Assembly (NCBI RefSeq): GCF_900114895.1
Contig: NZ_FOUO01000003.1
Span: 165,196 to 229,195, forward strand
From: Ectothiorhodospira mobilis
GTDB taxonomy: Bacteria > Pseudomonadota > Gammaproteobacteria > Ectothiorhodospirales > Ectothiorhodospiraceae
Length of the DNA: 64,000 bases
Direction of reading: 5' to 3'
Below the pieces are notes generated by a model. The model saw only the letters and a program-made list of their open reading frames with translations. It did no database searches and was not told the origin of the DNA. A program made the position numbers and the translations under genes. Shown here one piece after another: positions 18,239-28,103 of the stretch (positions are counted from its first letter, which is position 1; every line of letters starts with the position of its first letter).

Positions 18239-19816
18239 ATGAGCACCGACATCCACGCCCACCGCATCCTCATCATCGACTTCGGATCCCAGTACACCCA
18301 GCTCATCGCCCGCCGGGTGCGGGATTGCGGGGTCTATTCCGAGGTCCACCCCTGGGACATGGACGCGGCCGCCATCCGCGACTTTCGCCCCAGTGGCATC
18401 ATCCTCTCCGGCGGCCCCGAGTCGGTGAACGAGAGCGACCCCCCGGGGGCCTCGCAGACCCTCTTCGAGTTGGGCGTGCCCGTGCTGGGGATCTGCTACG
18501 GCATGCAGACCATGGCCGCCCAGCTGGGCGGGCGCGTGGAGGCGGCCGATCACCGCGAATTCGGCTACGCCCGTGTGCGCGCCCGGGGCCACACCCGCCT
18601 GCTGCAAGACATCGAGGACCACACCACCCCCGAAGGCGAGGGGATGCTGGACGTGTGGATGTCCCACGGCGACCGCGTCTGCGAGATGCCCCCGGGCTTT
18701 CGCGTCATGGCCTCCACCGATTCCGCCCCCGTGGCCGGCATGGCCGACGAGGAACGCGGCTTCTACGGCGTGCAGTTCCATCCGGAGGTGACCCACACCA
18801 CCCAGGGCAAGCGCATCCTCTCCCGTTTCGTGCACGACATCTGCGGCTGCGAGCACCTGTGGACCCCGGGCAACATCATCGAGGACATGACCGCCCGGGT
18901 GCGCCAGCAGGTGGGGGAGGACCACGTGGTCCTGGGGCTCTCCGGGGGGGTGGATTCCTCCGTGGTGGGGGCCCTGCTGCACAAGGCCATCGGTGACCAG
19001 CTCACCTGTGTGTTCGTGGACACCGGTCTGTTGCGCCACCAGGAGGGGGACCAGGTGATGGCCACCTTCGCCCGGCACATGGGCGTGCGGGTGATCCGCG
19101 TGGATGCCGAGGAGCGGTTCCTGAAGGCCCTGGAGGGGGTGACCGATCCGGAGGAGAAGCGCCGTATCATCGGCCGGCTGTTCGTGGAGGTCTTCGACGA
19201 GGAGGCCGGAAGGCTCACCAACGCCCGCTGGCTGGCCCAGGGCACCATCTATCCGGATGTCATCGAGTCCGCCGGTTCCAGCACGGGCAAGGCCCATGTC
19301 ATCAAGTCCCACCACAACGTGGGCGGCCTGCCGGAGACCATGAAGCTGGGGCTGGTGGAACCCCTGCGGGAGCTGTTCAAGGACGAGGTGCGGCGCATCG
19401 GCGTGGAACTGGGCCTGCCCTCGGAGATGGTCTACCGCCATCCCTTCCCCGGGCCGGGCCTGGGGGTGCGCATCCTTGGCGAGGTGAAGAAGGAATACGC
19501 CGATCTGCTGCGCCGGGCCGATCACATCTTCATCGAGGAACTGCGCCGCGACGGCCTCTACGACCAGGTCTCCCAGGCCTTCGCCGTGTTCCTGCCGGTG
19601 AGGTCGGTGGGGGTGATGGGGGATGGCCGCCGCTATGACTTCGTGGTGGCCCTGCGCGCGGTGGAGACCATCGACTTCATGACCGCCCGCTGGGCGCACC
19701 TGCCCTATGAATTCCTGGACCGGGTGTCGCGGCGCATCATCAACGAGATCCCGGGGATCTCCCGCGTCACCTACGACATCTCCGGCAAGCCGCCGGCCAC
19801 CATCGAGTGGGAATGA
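18239..19816 (+). CDS. guaA: GMP synthase, glutamine-hydrolysing
   Basis: Converts XMP to GMP using glutamine and ATP. The 525-residue protein has a class I amidotransferase domain with nucleophile Cys86 (GICYGMQ) and the HPEVTHT triad segment, an ATP-pyrophosphatase domain with the P-loop LSGGVDSSV, and the C-terminal dimerisation domain ending [11 protein letters not shown]. It starts 4 bases after guaB and is the last gene of the operon. It converges on the HDOD gene with a 3-base gap. Confidence 0.98.
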   Translation: MSTDIHAHRILIIDFGSQYTQLIARRVRDCGVYSEVHPWDMDAAAIRDFRPSGIILSGGPESVNESDPPGASQTLFELGVPVLGICYGMQTMAAQLGGRVEAADHREFGYARVRARGHTRLLQDIEDHTTPEGEGMLDVWMSHGDRVCEMPPGFRVMASTDSAPVAGMADEERGFYGVQFHPEVTHTTQGKRILSRFVHDICGCEHLWTPGNIIEDMTARVRQQVGEDHVVLGLSGGVDSSVVGALLHKAIGDQLTCVFVDTGLLRHQEGDQVMATFARHMGVRVIRVDAEERFLKALEGVTDPEEKRRIIGRLFVEVFDEEAGRLTNARWLAQGTIYPDVIESAGSSTGKAHVIKSHHNVGGLPETMKLGLVEPLRELFKDEVRRIGVELGLPSEMVYRHPFPGPGLGVRILGEVKKEYADLLRRADHIFIEELRRDGLYDQVSQAFAVFLPVRSVGVMGDGRRYDFVVALRAVETIDFMTARWAHLPYEFLDRVSRRIINEIPGISRVTYDISGKPPATIEWE

Positions 19817-19819
19817 CGG

Positions 19820-20683
19820 CTATACGAAGACCCGGCTGACCTGCTCCAGGGCGGCCTGGTCCTCATCCCAGTGCAGGGTGGGGTCCTCGGGGGTGCAGCC
19901 CAGGCGCCGCAGGGCCGGCACCCGGGCGCGGTCCACGCTGGCGAGGCGGTGGCGGGTGGACTGGTAGCTCTCGATGTTGGCCGCCTGCACGATGTCCACG
20001 TAGTCCACCGGGGCATCCTCCCCCGGGTCCCGGTCCAGGTTTTCGTGTTCGGCGGCCACCGCCACCAGGGGATCCTCGAAGTTCCAGGCCTGCAGTACGG
20101 CCCGACCCACGGCCATGTGCAGCGTGCCGGTGATCAGGTTCAGGTGCTTTTCGTTCTCCACGATGACGTCGATGTCCTTGGCCTTGATGAGGATGGGGAT
20201 CACGCCCACGTCGTGCACCAGACCCGCCAGCAGGGCCACCTCCGGGTCCAGATGGCGGTGGGGCCGGGCCAGCAGGGTGCTGAGGAAGGCCACCTCCACA
20301 CTGTGGTTCCACAGGGTCTCCATGCGGCTGCGGATGCCCCGGTGGCCGGTATTGAATACATCCTTCATCGCCAGCGAGAGGATCAGGTGTTTGGTCTTCT
20401 CCAGGCCCAGGCGGGTGACGGCCGATTTGATGGTGGAGCAACGGGCATAGCCGCGATAGGCGGGGCTGTTGGCATAGCGCACCAGGCGCGTCGCCATGGC
20501 CGTGTCATGGGCCACCAGCGAGGTGACCTCGTCGATGGAGCTTTCTTCGCGGTTGATGGTGAACAGGGCCTGGACGGAGATGTCCGGCAGGGTGGGGATA
20601 TAGATCCCGTTACGCCGCAGATCATCGCGCAGATCGGTGATGAAGGTATCGACGATCTCGCGGGGTTGAAGATTTCTTTTCAC
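19820..20683 (-). CDS. HDOD-domain signalling protein
   Basis: A 287-residue protein with an HDOD domain at about residues 25-220 (LPDISVQALFTINREESSIDEV at its start; SAVTRLGLEKTKHLIL; LLAGLVHDVGVIPIL), which resembles a metal-dependent HD phosphohydrolase. HDOD proteins act in signalling networks linked to stress or cyclic-di-GMP; the exact role here is unknown. The start is uncertain. I favour the GTG at 20683 (MKRNLQPREIVDTFI when translated) because earlier codons run into the divergent tadA start; no strong ribosome site is seen. Confidence 0.8.
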   Translation of the reverse strand: MKRNLQPREIVDTFITDLRDDLRRNGIYIPTLPDISVQALFTINREESSIDEVTSLVAHDTAMATRLVRYANSPAYRGYARCSTIKSAVTRLGLEKTKHLILSLAMKDVFNTGHRGIRSRMETLWNHSVEVAFLSTLLARPHRHLDPEVALLAGLVHDVGVIPILIKAKDIDVIVENEKHLNLITGTLHMAVGRAVLQAWNFEDPLVAVAAEHENLDRDPGEDAPVDYVDIVQAANIESYQSTRHRLASVDRARVPALRRLGCTPEDPTLHWDEDQAALEQVSRVFV

Positions 20684-20754
20684 GGGGGTGAAGGCATGGT
20701 GAACTGGACTCAGTATGGCATACCGAGCCCGCAACGAGGGCACACCTATTGAGC

Positions 20755-21258
20755 ATGGACCCTGGAGCGGCCTACATCGATCCATGGGCGGCGGCCGCAG
20801 CGGCCAAGGACCGGCAGTGGATGGCCCGGGCGCTGGAGCGGGCCCGCCAGTCCGCCGCCGAGGGGGAGGTGCCCGTGGGCGCGGTGATCTGCCGCGACGG
20901 GCGGATCCTGGGGGAGGGGCGCAACCGCCCCATCGCCCTGGCCGATCCCACCGCCCATGCCGAGATCCTGGCCCTGCGGGCGGCCGGGCGCGCCGAGGGC
21001 AACTACCGCCTGCCCGGCAGCACCCTCTACGTCACCCTGGAGCCGTGCAGTATGTGCCTTGGTGCCATGGTGCACGCCCGGGTGGAGCGTCTGGTCTTCG
21101 GGGCCCCGGATCCCAAGACCGGGGCCGTGGGCGGCTGCGTGGACCTCACCCATATGCCCATCCATCACCACCGCATCGCCGTTCAGGGCGGCCTCATGGC
21201 GGAGGAATGCGGCACCCTGCTGCGGGACTTCTTCCGCGCCCGCCGCGCCCGCTCATAG
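20755..21258 (+). CDS. tadA: tRNA-specific adenosine deaminase
   Basis: Deaminates the wobble adenosine of tRNA(Arg)ACG to inosine. The 167-residue protein carries the zinc ligands and proton shuttle of the cytidine-deaminase fold: His68 and Glu70 in HAE, Cys98 and Cys101 in PCSMC. The C-terminal FFRARRARS is typical of bacterial TadA. An alanine-rich N-terminal extension of about 18 residues precedes the domain. A TTG at 20749 is a less likely start. The 3' end overlaps that of mltF by 6 bases. Confidence 0.95.
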   Translation: MDPGAAYIDPWAAAAAAKDRQWMARALERARQSAAEGEVPVGAVICRDGRILGEGRNRPIALADPTAHAEILALRAAGRAEGNYRLPGSTLYVTLEPCSMCLGAMVHARVERLVFGAPDPKTGAVGGCVDLTHMPIHHHRIAVQGGLMAEECGTLLRDFFRARRARS

Positions 21259-22716
21259 GGTTGGCGGCAGGATCTCCAGCAGGGCCGTCCCCTTGGCCCC
21301 TTCCCGTCCTGGGCGGGAAGGGGTGACCTCCCGCCCAGGACGGGCAAACCAGCTGATGATGTCATAAAAGCTGCGGATGTTCTGCACATACTGCACCGGT
21401 TCCCACCCCCGGGCATAGCCATGGCGTGTGTCCTGATACCACTGGCGCTGGCTGAGCAGCGGCAGGTGTTCCATGACGTCGATCCAGCGATCCGGATCCT
21501 TGCCCTGGGCCTCGGTGATGCGCCTTGCATCCTCCAGGTGACCCAGGCCCACGTTGTAGGCCGCCAGGGCCATCCAGGTGCGGTCCGGTTCGCGGATGTC
21601 CGCCGGCAGACGCCGGCGCAGGCTCATCAGATATTCCGCCCCCCCCATCACCGAGGCCCTGGGATCGGTGCGGTCCGATACACCCACCTGTCCTGCCGTG
21701 GCCCGCGTGAGCATCATGAGACCGCGCACCCCCGTGCGCGAAACCGCCTCCGGATTCCAGTGGGATTCCTGATAGCTGATGGCCGCCAGCAGGCGCCAGT
21801 CCACCCCATAGTTTCGTCCGGCCTCACGGAACAGGGGCTCCAGCTCCGGCAGACGTTCCCGCACCCGCTGCATGAAGGTGAGCAGGCCCGGATAGTCCAG
21901 TACGTCCACGTGGCCGAAGTGGCGCTCCCGGATCTGCTGCAAACGGCCGTTGGCCGCCAGGCGTTCGAAGAAGCGCTCCGCCGACTCCACCAGGGAGGTG
22001 TCCCGGCCCGGGGGGAAGGCCCAGGCGATGAAGCGGGGCTCGGAGAGCTCCATGGCCACCCGAAGCTCCGGGAAGAACCGCCGCACCGAGGCCAGTTCCT
22101 TGGAATCGGCCACGGTCAAGTCCAATCTCCCTTCGGCCACGCGGCGCAGCATTTCATCCGGGCTCACGTGCGCAACCGATTCCCAGTCCAGCCAGGGATG
22201 CTGCCGGGCCAATCGGCGCAAGGTCTCCTCGTGGCTGCTGCCGGCCACCACCGCGATGTGCCTGCCCCGTAGGTCCTGGATCGACTCCGGCCGTGACGAC
22301 CCATTGCGGTAGACCAGTTCCTCGGTCACCTGCTGATAATGGGGTCCGAAACGCACCCGCCCCAGCCGCTCCTGGGTGACACTGATGCCCGCAGCCGCCA
22401 GATCCACCCGCCCGTTCTGCGTCAGGGAGAGGATGGCCTCGAAGCGCTCCGGCACCACCCAGCGCACCTGCACCCCCAGGTGGTTGGCGAAGGCCTTCAC
22501 CAGGTCGTGTTCGAAGCCGCTGCCCCCTTCCCCCGAGGGCTGGAAGGTGGTGGTGCCGATGCGCGTGGCCACCACCAGTTCCCCCCGGTGCTTCACCCGC
22601 TCCAGGTGGGTCATGGGCCGGATGAGCACGAACATCAGTGTGATCACCAGCACCAGGAAGAAGGCCAGGATCTCGAGGCGCTGGGTTACGGTCGGGTGCG
22701 GTCGTCGGCGTTTCAA
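21253..22716 (-). CDS. mltF: membrane-bound lytic murein transglycosylase F
   Basis: Cleaves peptidoglycan glycan strands at the periplasmic side of the envelope. The 487-residue protein has an N-terminal membrane anchor or signal segment (about residues 13-34, LEILAFFLVLVITLMFV), a family 3 solute-binding domain (about 45-265) and a C-terminal SLT lysozyme-like domain with catalytic Glu in ISYQESHW and AYNVGLGHLEDAR. The last 35 residues are unusual: RPGREVTPSRPGREGAK is encoded by a 16-bp inverted repeat, suggesting the tail was altered by insertion of a repeat element. It is divergent from tRNA-Ser. Confidence 0.93.
   Translation of the reverse strand: MKRRRPHPTVTQRLEILAFFLVLVITLMFVLIRPMTHLERVKHRGELVVATRIGTTTFQPSGEGGSGFEHDLVKAFANHLGVQVRWVVPERFEAILSLTQNGRVDLAAAGISVTQERLGRVRFGPHYQQVTEELVYRNGSSRPESIQDLRGRHIAVVAGSSHEETLRRLARQHPWLDWESVAHVSPDEMLRRVAEGRLDLTVADSKELASVRRFFPELRVAMELSEPRFIAWAFPPGRDTSLVESAERFFERLAANGRLQQIRERHFGHVDVLDYPGLLTFMQRVRERLPELEPLFREAGRNYGVDWRLLAAISYQESHWNPEAVSRTGVRGLMMLTRATAGQVGVSDRTDPRASVMGGAEYLMSLRRRLPADIREPDRTWMALAAYNVGLGHLEDARRITEAQGKDPDRWIDVMEHLPLLSQRQWYQDTRHGYARGWEPVQYVQNIRSFYDIISWFARPGREVTPSRPGREGAKGTALLEILPPTL
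21303..21344. repeat. 16-bp inverted repeat inside the 3' end of mltF
   Basis: CCCGTCCTGGGCGGGA (21303-21318) is exactly complementary to 21329-21344 with a 10-base loop. It codes for the repeated RPGRE residues near the mltF C-terminus and may also act as a terminator stem for convergent tadA transcription. Confidence 0.7.
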
Positions 22717-22720
22717 GGGC

Positions 22721-22749
22721 TTAAAACGGTGCTGGTTCTGGTCTATAAT
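22721..22749 (+). promoter_or_regulatory. sigma-70 promoter of tRNA-Ser
   Basis: TTAAAA (22721-22726) and a perfect TATAAT (22744-22749) are 17 bases apart, starting right after the divergent mltF start codon and about 84 bases before the tRNA. Confidence 0.6.
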
Positions 22750-22832
22750 GCCAGACTTCCCTGGCTAAGGCATGGCCCATCCTGCACGAGCGCACCCCCA
22801 GGATCGCGGAAGGGAAGAACAGCAAGCCCCCA

Positions 22833-22923
<91 letters not shown>

Positions 22924-23027
22924 ATACCCAACAGACTCATTTGGTTGGAATCGGGATGGGTATCCGTCCGCCCATGTGATCGACGGCCTTGAAATGCCCG
23001 TGGCCCATCCTGCCGGCCCGACAGGAT

Positions 23028-23067
23028 AACGCCCCGGTGGCTTCGGCTTCCGGGGCGTTTTACTTTG
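23028..23067 (+). terminator. rho-independent terminator downstream of tRNA-Ser
   Basis: A 10-bp perfect stem, AACGCCCCGG (23028-23037) with CCGGGGCGTT (23050-23059), is followed by TTACTTT. It ends the tRNA transcript about 105 bases after the CCA. The stretch between tRNA and hairpin shows no other feature except a 13-base repeat discussed in the findings. Confidence 0.8.
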
Positions 23068-23137
23068 TGTGCAGGGCTTGGGACTGGCACTGGTCTTTAC
23101 ACTCAACGTCGAACCCGGATTGGGCCATGGGCACCCC

Positions 23138-23440
23138 TCAGCAGCAGGCCTCCTCCACCCAGTCCAGCAGGGCCAGGGCGTCCTCGTCGTCGCAGTCCTC
23201 GAACAGTTCCCGGATGGTGTTGACGTGGGCGTGGATCAGGAAGAGGTCATCGGGGGCGGGGCCCGAGGCGGGTTGGCGTTTGCCCAGGAAGTAGTCCCAG
23301 AAGGGGGATCGTCGGGCCGGGTCGGCGGTGTGGTGTTGGATCCGCTCCATGACGCGGCGGGCGTTGCCGTCGCAGTCCAGGTCCTTGAAGCTGATGTAGC
23401 GGGCTTGGATGGCGTCGGGATCAAGGTCGGGCCGGCTCAC
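23138..23440 (-). CDS. cowN: CowN, protector of nitrogenase against carbon monoxide
   Basis: CowN lets nitrogenase work in the presence of CO, a competitive inhibitor. The 100-residue protein matches the family along its length: RYISFKDLDCDGNARRVMERI, SPFWDYFLGKR, GPAPDDLFLIHAHVNTIRELFE and the C-terminal DWVEEACC. The GTG start at 23440 has GGAG 6 bases upstream; the frame continues upstream without similarity. A sigma-54 promoter and a NifA-type site lie directly upstream. No nif gene is in the window, so the nitrogenase must be elsewhere. This gene is the best evidence that the organism fixes nitrogen. Confidence 0.93.
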   Translation of the reverse strand: MSRPDLDPDAIQARYISFKDLDCDGNARRVMERIQHHTADPARRSPFWDYFLGKRQPASGPAPDDLFLIHAHVNTIRELFEDCDDEDALALLDWVEEACC

Positions 23441-23474
23441 GGGGGGCTCCTGGGTGCAGGGTTTCGCAAGAAAA

Positions 23475-23490
23475 TGCAAGGAGCGGGCCA
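23475..23490 (-). promoter_or_regulatory. sigma-54 promoter of cowN
   Basis: On the minus strand TGGCCCGCTCCTTGCA matches TGGCACG-N4-TTGCA with one mismatch. Transcription would start near 23464, leaving a leader of about 24 bases that contains the ribosome site. Confidence 0.8.
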
Positions 23491-23562
23491 GTTTGCGGTG
23501 AGCGCCCAACTGACTGAATGTTAAAGGTATTTCTGGTCGGTGGGGCAGGGGAATGCGGGGAT

Positions 23563-23578
23563 TGTGGGGAAGGCGACA
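23563..23578. promoter_or_regulatory. NifA upstream activator sequence of cowN
   Basis: TGT-GGGGAAGGCG-ACA is an exact TGT-N10-ACA, the NifA binding consensus. Its centre lies about 106 bases upstream of the predicted cowN transcription start, the usual NifA distance. Confidence 0.75.
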
Positions 23579-23693
23579 GGGATCGTGGGGGATTGGCCCC
23601 CGGCGGCCCGGTATGGGACGTGTGCCCTGGATGACTGCATTTGTGATCCCAGCGCGCTGCGCTCTCAGGCGGGTTGAATTCAGGGCACGCGGC

Positions 23694-24617
23694 TCAGGCC
23701 CCTCTGGCCCGCTTGAAACCCTCCACCACGGCCAGCACCAGCGCTCCGGCCACCAGGCCCGTCGCGGCGTTGGCCGCGCCCACGGCGGTGATGCCGATAA
23801 GGCCATCCAGACCGTGGGTGAGGTCCTCGACCCGGTGGTGCAGGAAGGGGAGGCCGTGGACCAGGATGCCACCACCCACCAGGAACATGGCGGCCATGCC
23901 CACCACCGATATCAGCCGCATGATCTTGGGGGCGATGTAGAGGATCCCCTCTCCCGCCTTCTGCTTGAACCGACCCCAAGGGGTTTCCCCGGAACGCCGC
24001 ATCAGGGCCAGGCCGGCATCGTCGAATTTCACGATGCCCGCCACCAGGCCATAGACCCCGACGGTGGCCGCCAGGGCAACCAGGGAGACCACCAGGGTCT
24101 GGGTCCCGATGCCGGCATCCTGGGTCGCCCCCAGGGCGATGACGATGATCTCTGCGGAGAGGATGAAGTCGGTACGGATGGCGCCGCGGATCTGTTCCCC
24201 CTCGGCGGCGCGCATGTCCACCGATGCGTCCCGGGCCGCCCGGGTCAGTTCCTGGTGGTGGGCCTCTTCTTCCTCGGCGTCGTGCAGCCATTTGTGGCTG
24301 ATCTTCTCGAAGCCCTCGAAGCAGAGGAACAGGCCCCCGGCCATCAGCAGGGGCGTGATCAGCCAGGGGATGAAGGCGCTGATGAGCAATGCCGCCGGCA
24401 CCAGCATCAGCTTGTTGAGAAGCGAACCCTTGGCCACCGCCCAGACTACCGGCAGCTCGCGTTGGGCTTGTACGCCGCTGACCTGCTGGGCATTGAGGGC
24501 CAGGTCGTCCCCCAGTACCCCGGCGGTGTTCTTGGCGGCGACCTTGGAGTAGACGGCCACGTCGTCCAGCAGGGTGGCGATGTCGTCCAGCAGTGCAAGA
24601 AGTCCGGCGGCGGCCAT
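23694..24617 (-). CDS. DUF808 / YedI-type inner membrane protein
   Basis: A 307-residue membrane protein of the DUF808 (YedI) family, function unknown. It begins MAAAGLLALLDDIATLLDDVAVYSKVAAKNTAGVLGDDLALN, the strongly conserved family N-terminus. About five hydrophobic segments follow, including PAALLISAFIPWLITPLLM and VVGMAAMFLVGGGILVHGL, with a charged loop (DAEEEEAHHQE) between. It lies between valS and cowN on the same strand; the 253-base gap to cowN holds the cowN control sites, so the two are separate units. Confidence 0.92.
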   Translation of the reverse strand: MAAAGLLALLDDIATLLDDVAVYSKVAAKNTAGVLGDDLALNAQQVSGVQAQRELPVVWAVAKGSLLNKLMLVPAALLISAFIPWLITPLLMAGGLFLCFEGFEKISHKWLHDAEEEEAHHQELTRAARDASVDMRAAEGEQIRGAIRTDFILSAEIIVIALGATQDAGIGTQTLVVSLVALAATVGVYGLVAGIVKFDDAGLALMRRSGETPWGRFKQKAGEGILYIAPKIMRLISVVGMAAMFLVGGGILVHGLPFLHHRVEDLTHGLDGLIGITAVGAANAATGLVAGALVLAVVEGFKRARGA

Positions 24618-24757
24618 GGGCGGTATCCTTCCGAATCAGTCTTGTGGGCCGTGATGGCCCACGGGGTGTACGGTCCGATATGGGTCAAGGGGCGGGTGGC
24701 GCACGCTGGCCACCCCTTTTGCTGTCCTCCAGACGGTGGGGTTGGATCCGGTTCCCC

Positions 24758-27523
24758 TCACAGGCGGCGGATCTTCTCCAGCTGGCCCTCCAGTTCCCGC
24801 AGGCTGGCGGTGAGTTCCGCCACGCGGGCCCGTTCCTTGTCCACCACCTGGGCCGGGGCCCGTTCCACGAAGCTGGGGTTGTCCAGGCGTCCCCGGCACT
24901 GGTCCAGGTTCTTCTGCGCCTTGGCCACCTCTTTCTCCAGACGGGTAATCTCGGCGTCCTTGTCGATGAGCCCCGCCAGGGGGATGAGCAGGCGCATCTC
25001 GCCCACCAGGGCCAGGGCGGATTCGGGTTCCTCGCCGCCCGGTTCCAGCCAGGTGATGGATTCCGGTTTGCCCAGGAAGTCGATGAAGCCCCGGTTGGCC
25101 TCCAGGCGGGCCTGGTCGTTGGCGCTCCACTGGCTGAGGACCACGGGCACGGGCCGCCCCGGGGGGATGTCCATCTCGGCGCGGATGCGGCGCATGCCCA
25201 GGATGAACTGCTTGACCCATTCGATCTCCCGCTCCGCTTCGGCATCCTGCTGGGCCTGATCAGGCGTGGGGTAGGGCCGGTGCATGACGGTCTCGCCCTC
25301 GCTTCCCGCCAGGGGGGCCACCTGGCGCCAGATGGCCTCGGTGATGAAGGGCATGATGGGATGCAACAGGCGTAGCAGGGTCTCCAGCACCTGCACCAGG
25401 GTGTGGCGCGTGCCGCGGCGGGCGGCCTCGCTGCTGGCCTCGCCGGTGAGCACCGGTTTGCTCAGTTCCAGGTACCAGTCGCAGTAGTCGTGCCAGGTGA
25501 AGTCGTACAGGGCGCGGGCGGCCAGGTCGAAGCGGTAGGTGTCCAGGTGGCGACGGGTGTCGTGGATGACCGTCTGCAGGCGGGAGCGGATCCAGCGGTC
25601 CGCCAGGGAATAGGCGTGCTCGCCGCCGTCCAGGCCGGTGTCCTGACCCTCGGTGTTCATGAGCACGTAGCGGGCGGCGTTCCAGAGCTTGTTGCAGAAG
25701 TTGCGGTAGCCCTCGATGCGCCCCAGGTCGAACTTGATGTCCCGGCCGCTGGTGGCCAGGGCCGCCAGGGTGAAGCGCAGGGCATCGGTGCCGAAGGCGG
25801 GGATGCCGTCGGGGAACTGCTTCTTGGTGGCCTTGGCGATGCGCTTTTCCATCTGCGGCTGCATGAGGCCGTGGGTACGCTTGGCCAGCAGGTCGTCCAG
25901 GGTGATGCCGTCGATGAGGTCGATGGGGTCCAGCACGTTGCCCTTTGACTTGGACATCTTCTGGCCCTCGGCGTCGCGGATCAGGCCGGTGACGTAGACC
26001 TCGCGGAAGGGGACGTCGTCCATGAACTTCAGGCCCATCATGATCATGCGGGCCACCCAGAAGAAGATGATGTCAAAACCGGTGACCAGCACCGAGGTGG
26101 GGTAGAAGGTGTCCAGTTCCGGGATCTTGTCCGGCCAGCCCAGGGTGGAGAAGGGCCACAGGGCGGAGCTGAACCAGGTGTCCAGTACGTCCGGGTCCTG
26201 GGTCAGGCGCACATCCTCCTGGAGATGGTACTTGCGGCGGGCCTCATCCTCGTCCCGGGCCACGTAGAGGTTGCCGGCGTCGTCGTACCAGGCGGGGATG
26301 CGGTGGCCCCACCAGATCTGGCGGGAGATGCACCAGTCCTCGATGTTGCGCATCCATTCGAAGTAGGTCTTGCTCCAGTTCTCCGGCACGAAGCGGATGC
26401 GGCCGTCCTCCACCGCCTGGATGGCGGGGCCGGCCAGGGGGCCCACCTTGACGTACCACTGGTCGGTGAGGAAGGGTTCGATGACGGCGCCGCTGCGGTC
26501 CCCCCGGGGGACCATGAGCTTGTGGTCATCGACGCGCTCCAGCAGGCCCTGGGCGTCCAGGTCGGCGACGATGCGCTCGCGGGCCTCGTAGCGGTCCAGC
26601 CCCCGGTAGGCCTCGGGGGCCTCGTCGTTGAGCCGGGCGTCGATGGTGAAGAGGTTGATCATGGGCAGGTCATGGCGGCTGCCCACGGCATAGTCGTTGA
26701 AGTCGTGGGCCGGGGTGATCTTGACGCAGCCGGAGCCGAATTCCGGGTCCACGTAGTCGTCGGCGATCACCGGGATGCGCCGGCCGGTGAGGGGGAGTTC
26801 CACCTCCCGGCCGATGAGATGGCGGTAACGCTCGTCCTGCGGATGCACCGCCACGGCGGTGTCCCCCAGCATCGTTTCCGGGCGGGTGGTGGCCACCACC
26901 AGATGGCCGGAGCCGTCGGCCAGGGGGTAGCGCATGTGCCAGAGCTTGCCCTGCTCCTCCTCGGAGAGCACCTCCAGGTCGGAGACGGCGGTGTGCAGCA
27001 CCGGGTCCCAGTTCACCAGGCGCTTGCCACGATAGATGAGCCCCTCGTCATAGAGGCGTACGAAGACCTCGGTCACCGCCCGGGACAGGCCCTCGTCCAT
27101 GGTGAAGCGCTCCCGGCTCCAGTCCACGGAGGTGCCCAGGCGGCGCATCTGTTGCTGGATCTGGTGGCCGGATTGTTCACGCCATTCCCATACCTTCTCC
27201 AGAAAGACCTCGCGCCCCAGTTCGTGGCGGCTGCGCCCCTCCCGGGCCAGCTGGCGCTCCACCACCATCTGGGTGGCGATGCCCGCGTGGTCGGTGCCCC
27301 CCTGCCAGAGGGTGTTGTCGCCGCACATGCGGTGGTAGCGCACCAGGGTATCCATGAGGGTGTCCTGGAAGGCGTGCCCCATGTGCAGGGTGCCGGTGAC
27401 GTTGGGCGGCGGCAGCAGGATGCAGTAGGGGCTCCCTTCCCCCGCGGGCGCGAACCAGCCTCGGTTCTCCCATTCCTGATAGATGGATTGCTCGATGGCG
27501 CGGGGGTCGTAGGTCTTTTGCAT
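24758..27523 (-). CDS. valS: valyl-tRNA synthetase
   Basis: Charges tRNA(Val). The 921-residue class I synthetase has the HIGH-type motif [13 protein letters not shown] at about residue 40, the editing domain (about 190-340), the KMSKSKGN motif at about 525, an anticodon-binding domain, and a C-terminal coiled coil ending [10 protein letters not shown]. Length and order are standard. It lies downstream of holC on the same strand, the usual pepA-holC-valS order. Confidence 0.98.
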   Translation of the reverse strand: MQKTYDPRAIEQSIYQEWENRGWFAPAGEGSPYCILLPPPNVTGTLHMGHAFQDTLMDTLVRYHRMCGDNTLWQGGTDHAGIATQMVVERQLAREGRSRHELGREVFLEKVWEWREQSGHQIQQQMRRLGTSVDWSRERFTMDEGLSRAVTEVFVRLYDEGLIYRGKRLVNWDPVLHTAVSDLEVLSEEEQGKLWHMRYPLADGSGHLVVATTRPETMLGDTAVAVHPQDERYRHLIGREVELPLTGRRIPVIADDYVDPEFGSGCVKITPAHDFNDYAVGSRHDLPMINLFTIDARLNDEAPEAYRGLDRYEARERIVADLDAQGLLERVDDHKLMVPRGDRSGAVIEPFLTDQWYVKVGPLAGPAIQAVEDGRIRFVPENWSKTYFEWMRNIEDWCISRQIWWGHRIPAWYDDAGNLYVARDEDEARRKYHLQEDVRLTQDPDVLDTWFSSALWPFSTLGWPDKIPELDTFYPTSVLVTGFDIIFFWVARMIMMGLKFMDDVPFREVYVTGLIRDAEGQKMSKSKGNVLDPIDLIDGITLDDLLAKRTHGLMQPQMEKRIAKATKKQFPDGIPAFGTDALRFTLAALATSGRDIKFDLGRIEGYRNFCNKLWNAARYVLMNTEGQDTGLDGGEHAYSLADRWIRSRLQTVIHDTRRHLDTYRFDLAARALYDFTWHDYCDWYLELSKPVLTGEASSEAARRGTRHTLVQVLETLLRLLHPIMPFITEAIWRQVAPLAGSEGETVMHRPYPTPDQAQQDAEAEREIEWVKQFILGMRRIRAEMDIPPGRPVPVVLSQWSANDQARLEANRGFIDFLGKPESITWLEPGGEEPESALALVGEMRLLIPLAGLIDKDAEITRLEKEVAKAQKNLDQCRGRLDNPSFVERAPAQVVDKERARVAELTASLRELEGQLEKIRRL

Positions 27524-27608
27524 GGGTTCGTGGTGTCGAATGGGAGCGAAAGTGGCGGATTATATTAAGCTTTTTCGGTCTATCTGCCCACCAGGGCCAA
27601 TCCCGGGG

Positions 27609-28028
27609 TCAAAGGCGGTGGTGATGCATCTCGCAGCCCCGTTGGCGGTAGCTGCGAAAGCGCTCCCGGCCGGGGTCGCGCACCTGGGGGTCGTCGTTGA
27701 TCACCTCCGCCACCCGCTCCAGCCCCGGGGGCAGGTCGGGGGCGGGGTGGGCCAGGTTCACCAGTACCCGGGTGGTGGACGGCGGCGGATCTTCATGGCC
27801 GAGGGTGACCGGCAATGAGGGGTCCTGCGGGTCGGTGCCGTGGGGGATGAAGGCGTCGTCCCGGAAGGTCCATAGCAACTCGTCCAGGAAGCGGGACTCC
27901 CCGGCGGAGGCGGTGCGCACATGCACCCGGTGGCCGAGGCCGTAGGCCTTGTGCACCAGGCGGCAGACGGTGAGCAGGCGCTGGCGCGGGTCGTCCCCCG
28001 GGATGACGTAGAAGTCGACCCGGGGCAT
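27609..28028 (-). CDS. holC: DNA polymerase III chi subunit
   Basis: Part of the clamp-loader complex; links it to single-stranded DNA-binding protein. The 139-residue protein starts MPRVDFYVIPGDDPRQRLLTVCRLVHKAY and contains FIPHGTD and VLVNLAHPAP, typical chi segments. The ATG at 28028 fits the family; one at 28046 would add six residues. Between pepA and valS as in most gammaproteobacteria. Confidence 0.95.
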   Translation of the reverse strand: MPRVDFYVIPGDDPRQRLLTVCRLVHKAYGLGHRVHVRTASAGESRFLDELLWTFRDDAFIPHGTDPQDPSLPVTLGHEDPPPSTTRVLVNLAHPAPDLPPGLERVAEVINDDPQVRDPGRERFRSYRQRGCEMHHHRL

Positions 28029-28103
28029 GGGCTCAGGCCGCGCCACGGGCGGGGGACCCGTGACCGCGGGCAGGGGCCCGAAGCGGGGCGCCGGCGGCCA
28101 TGC

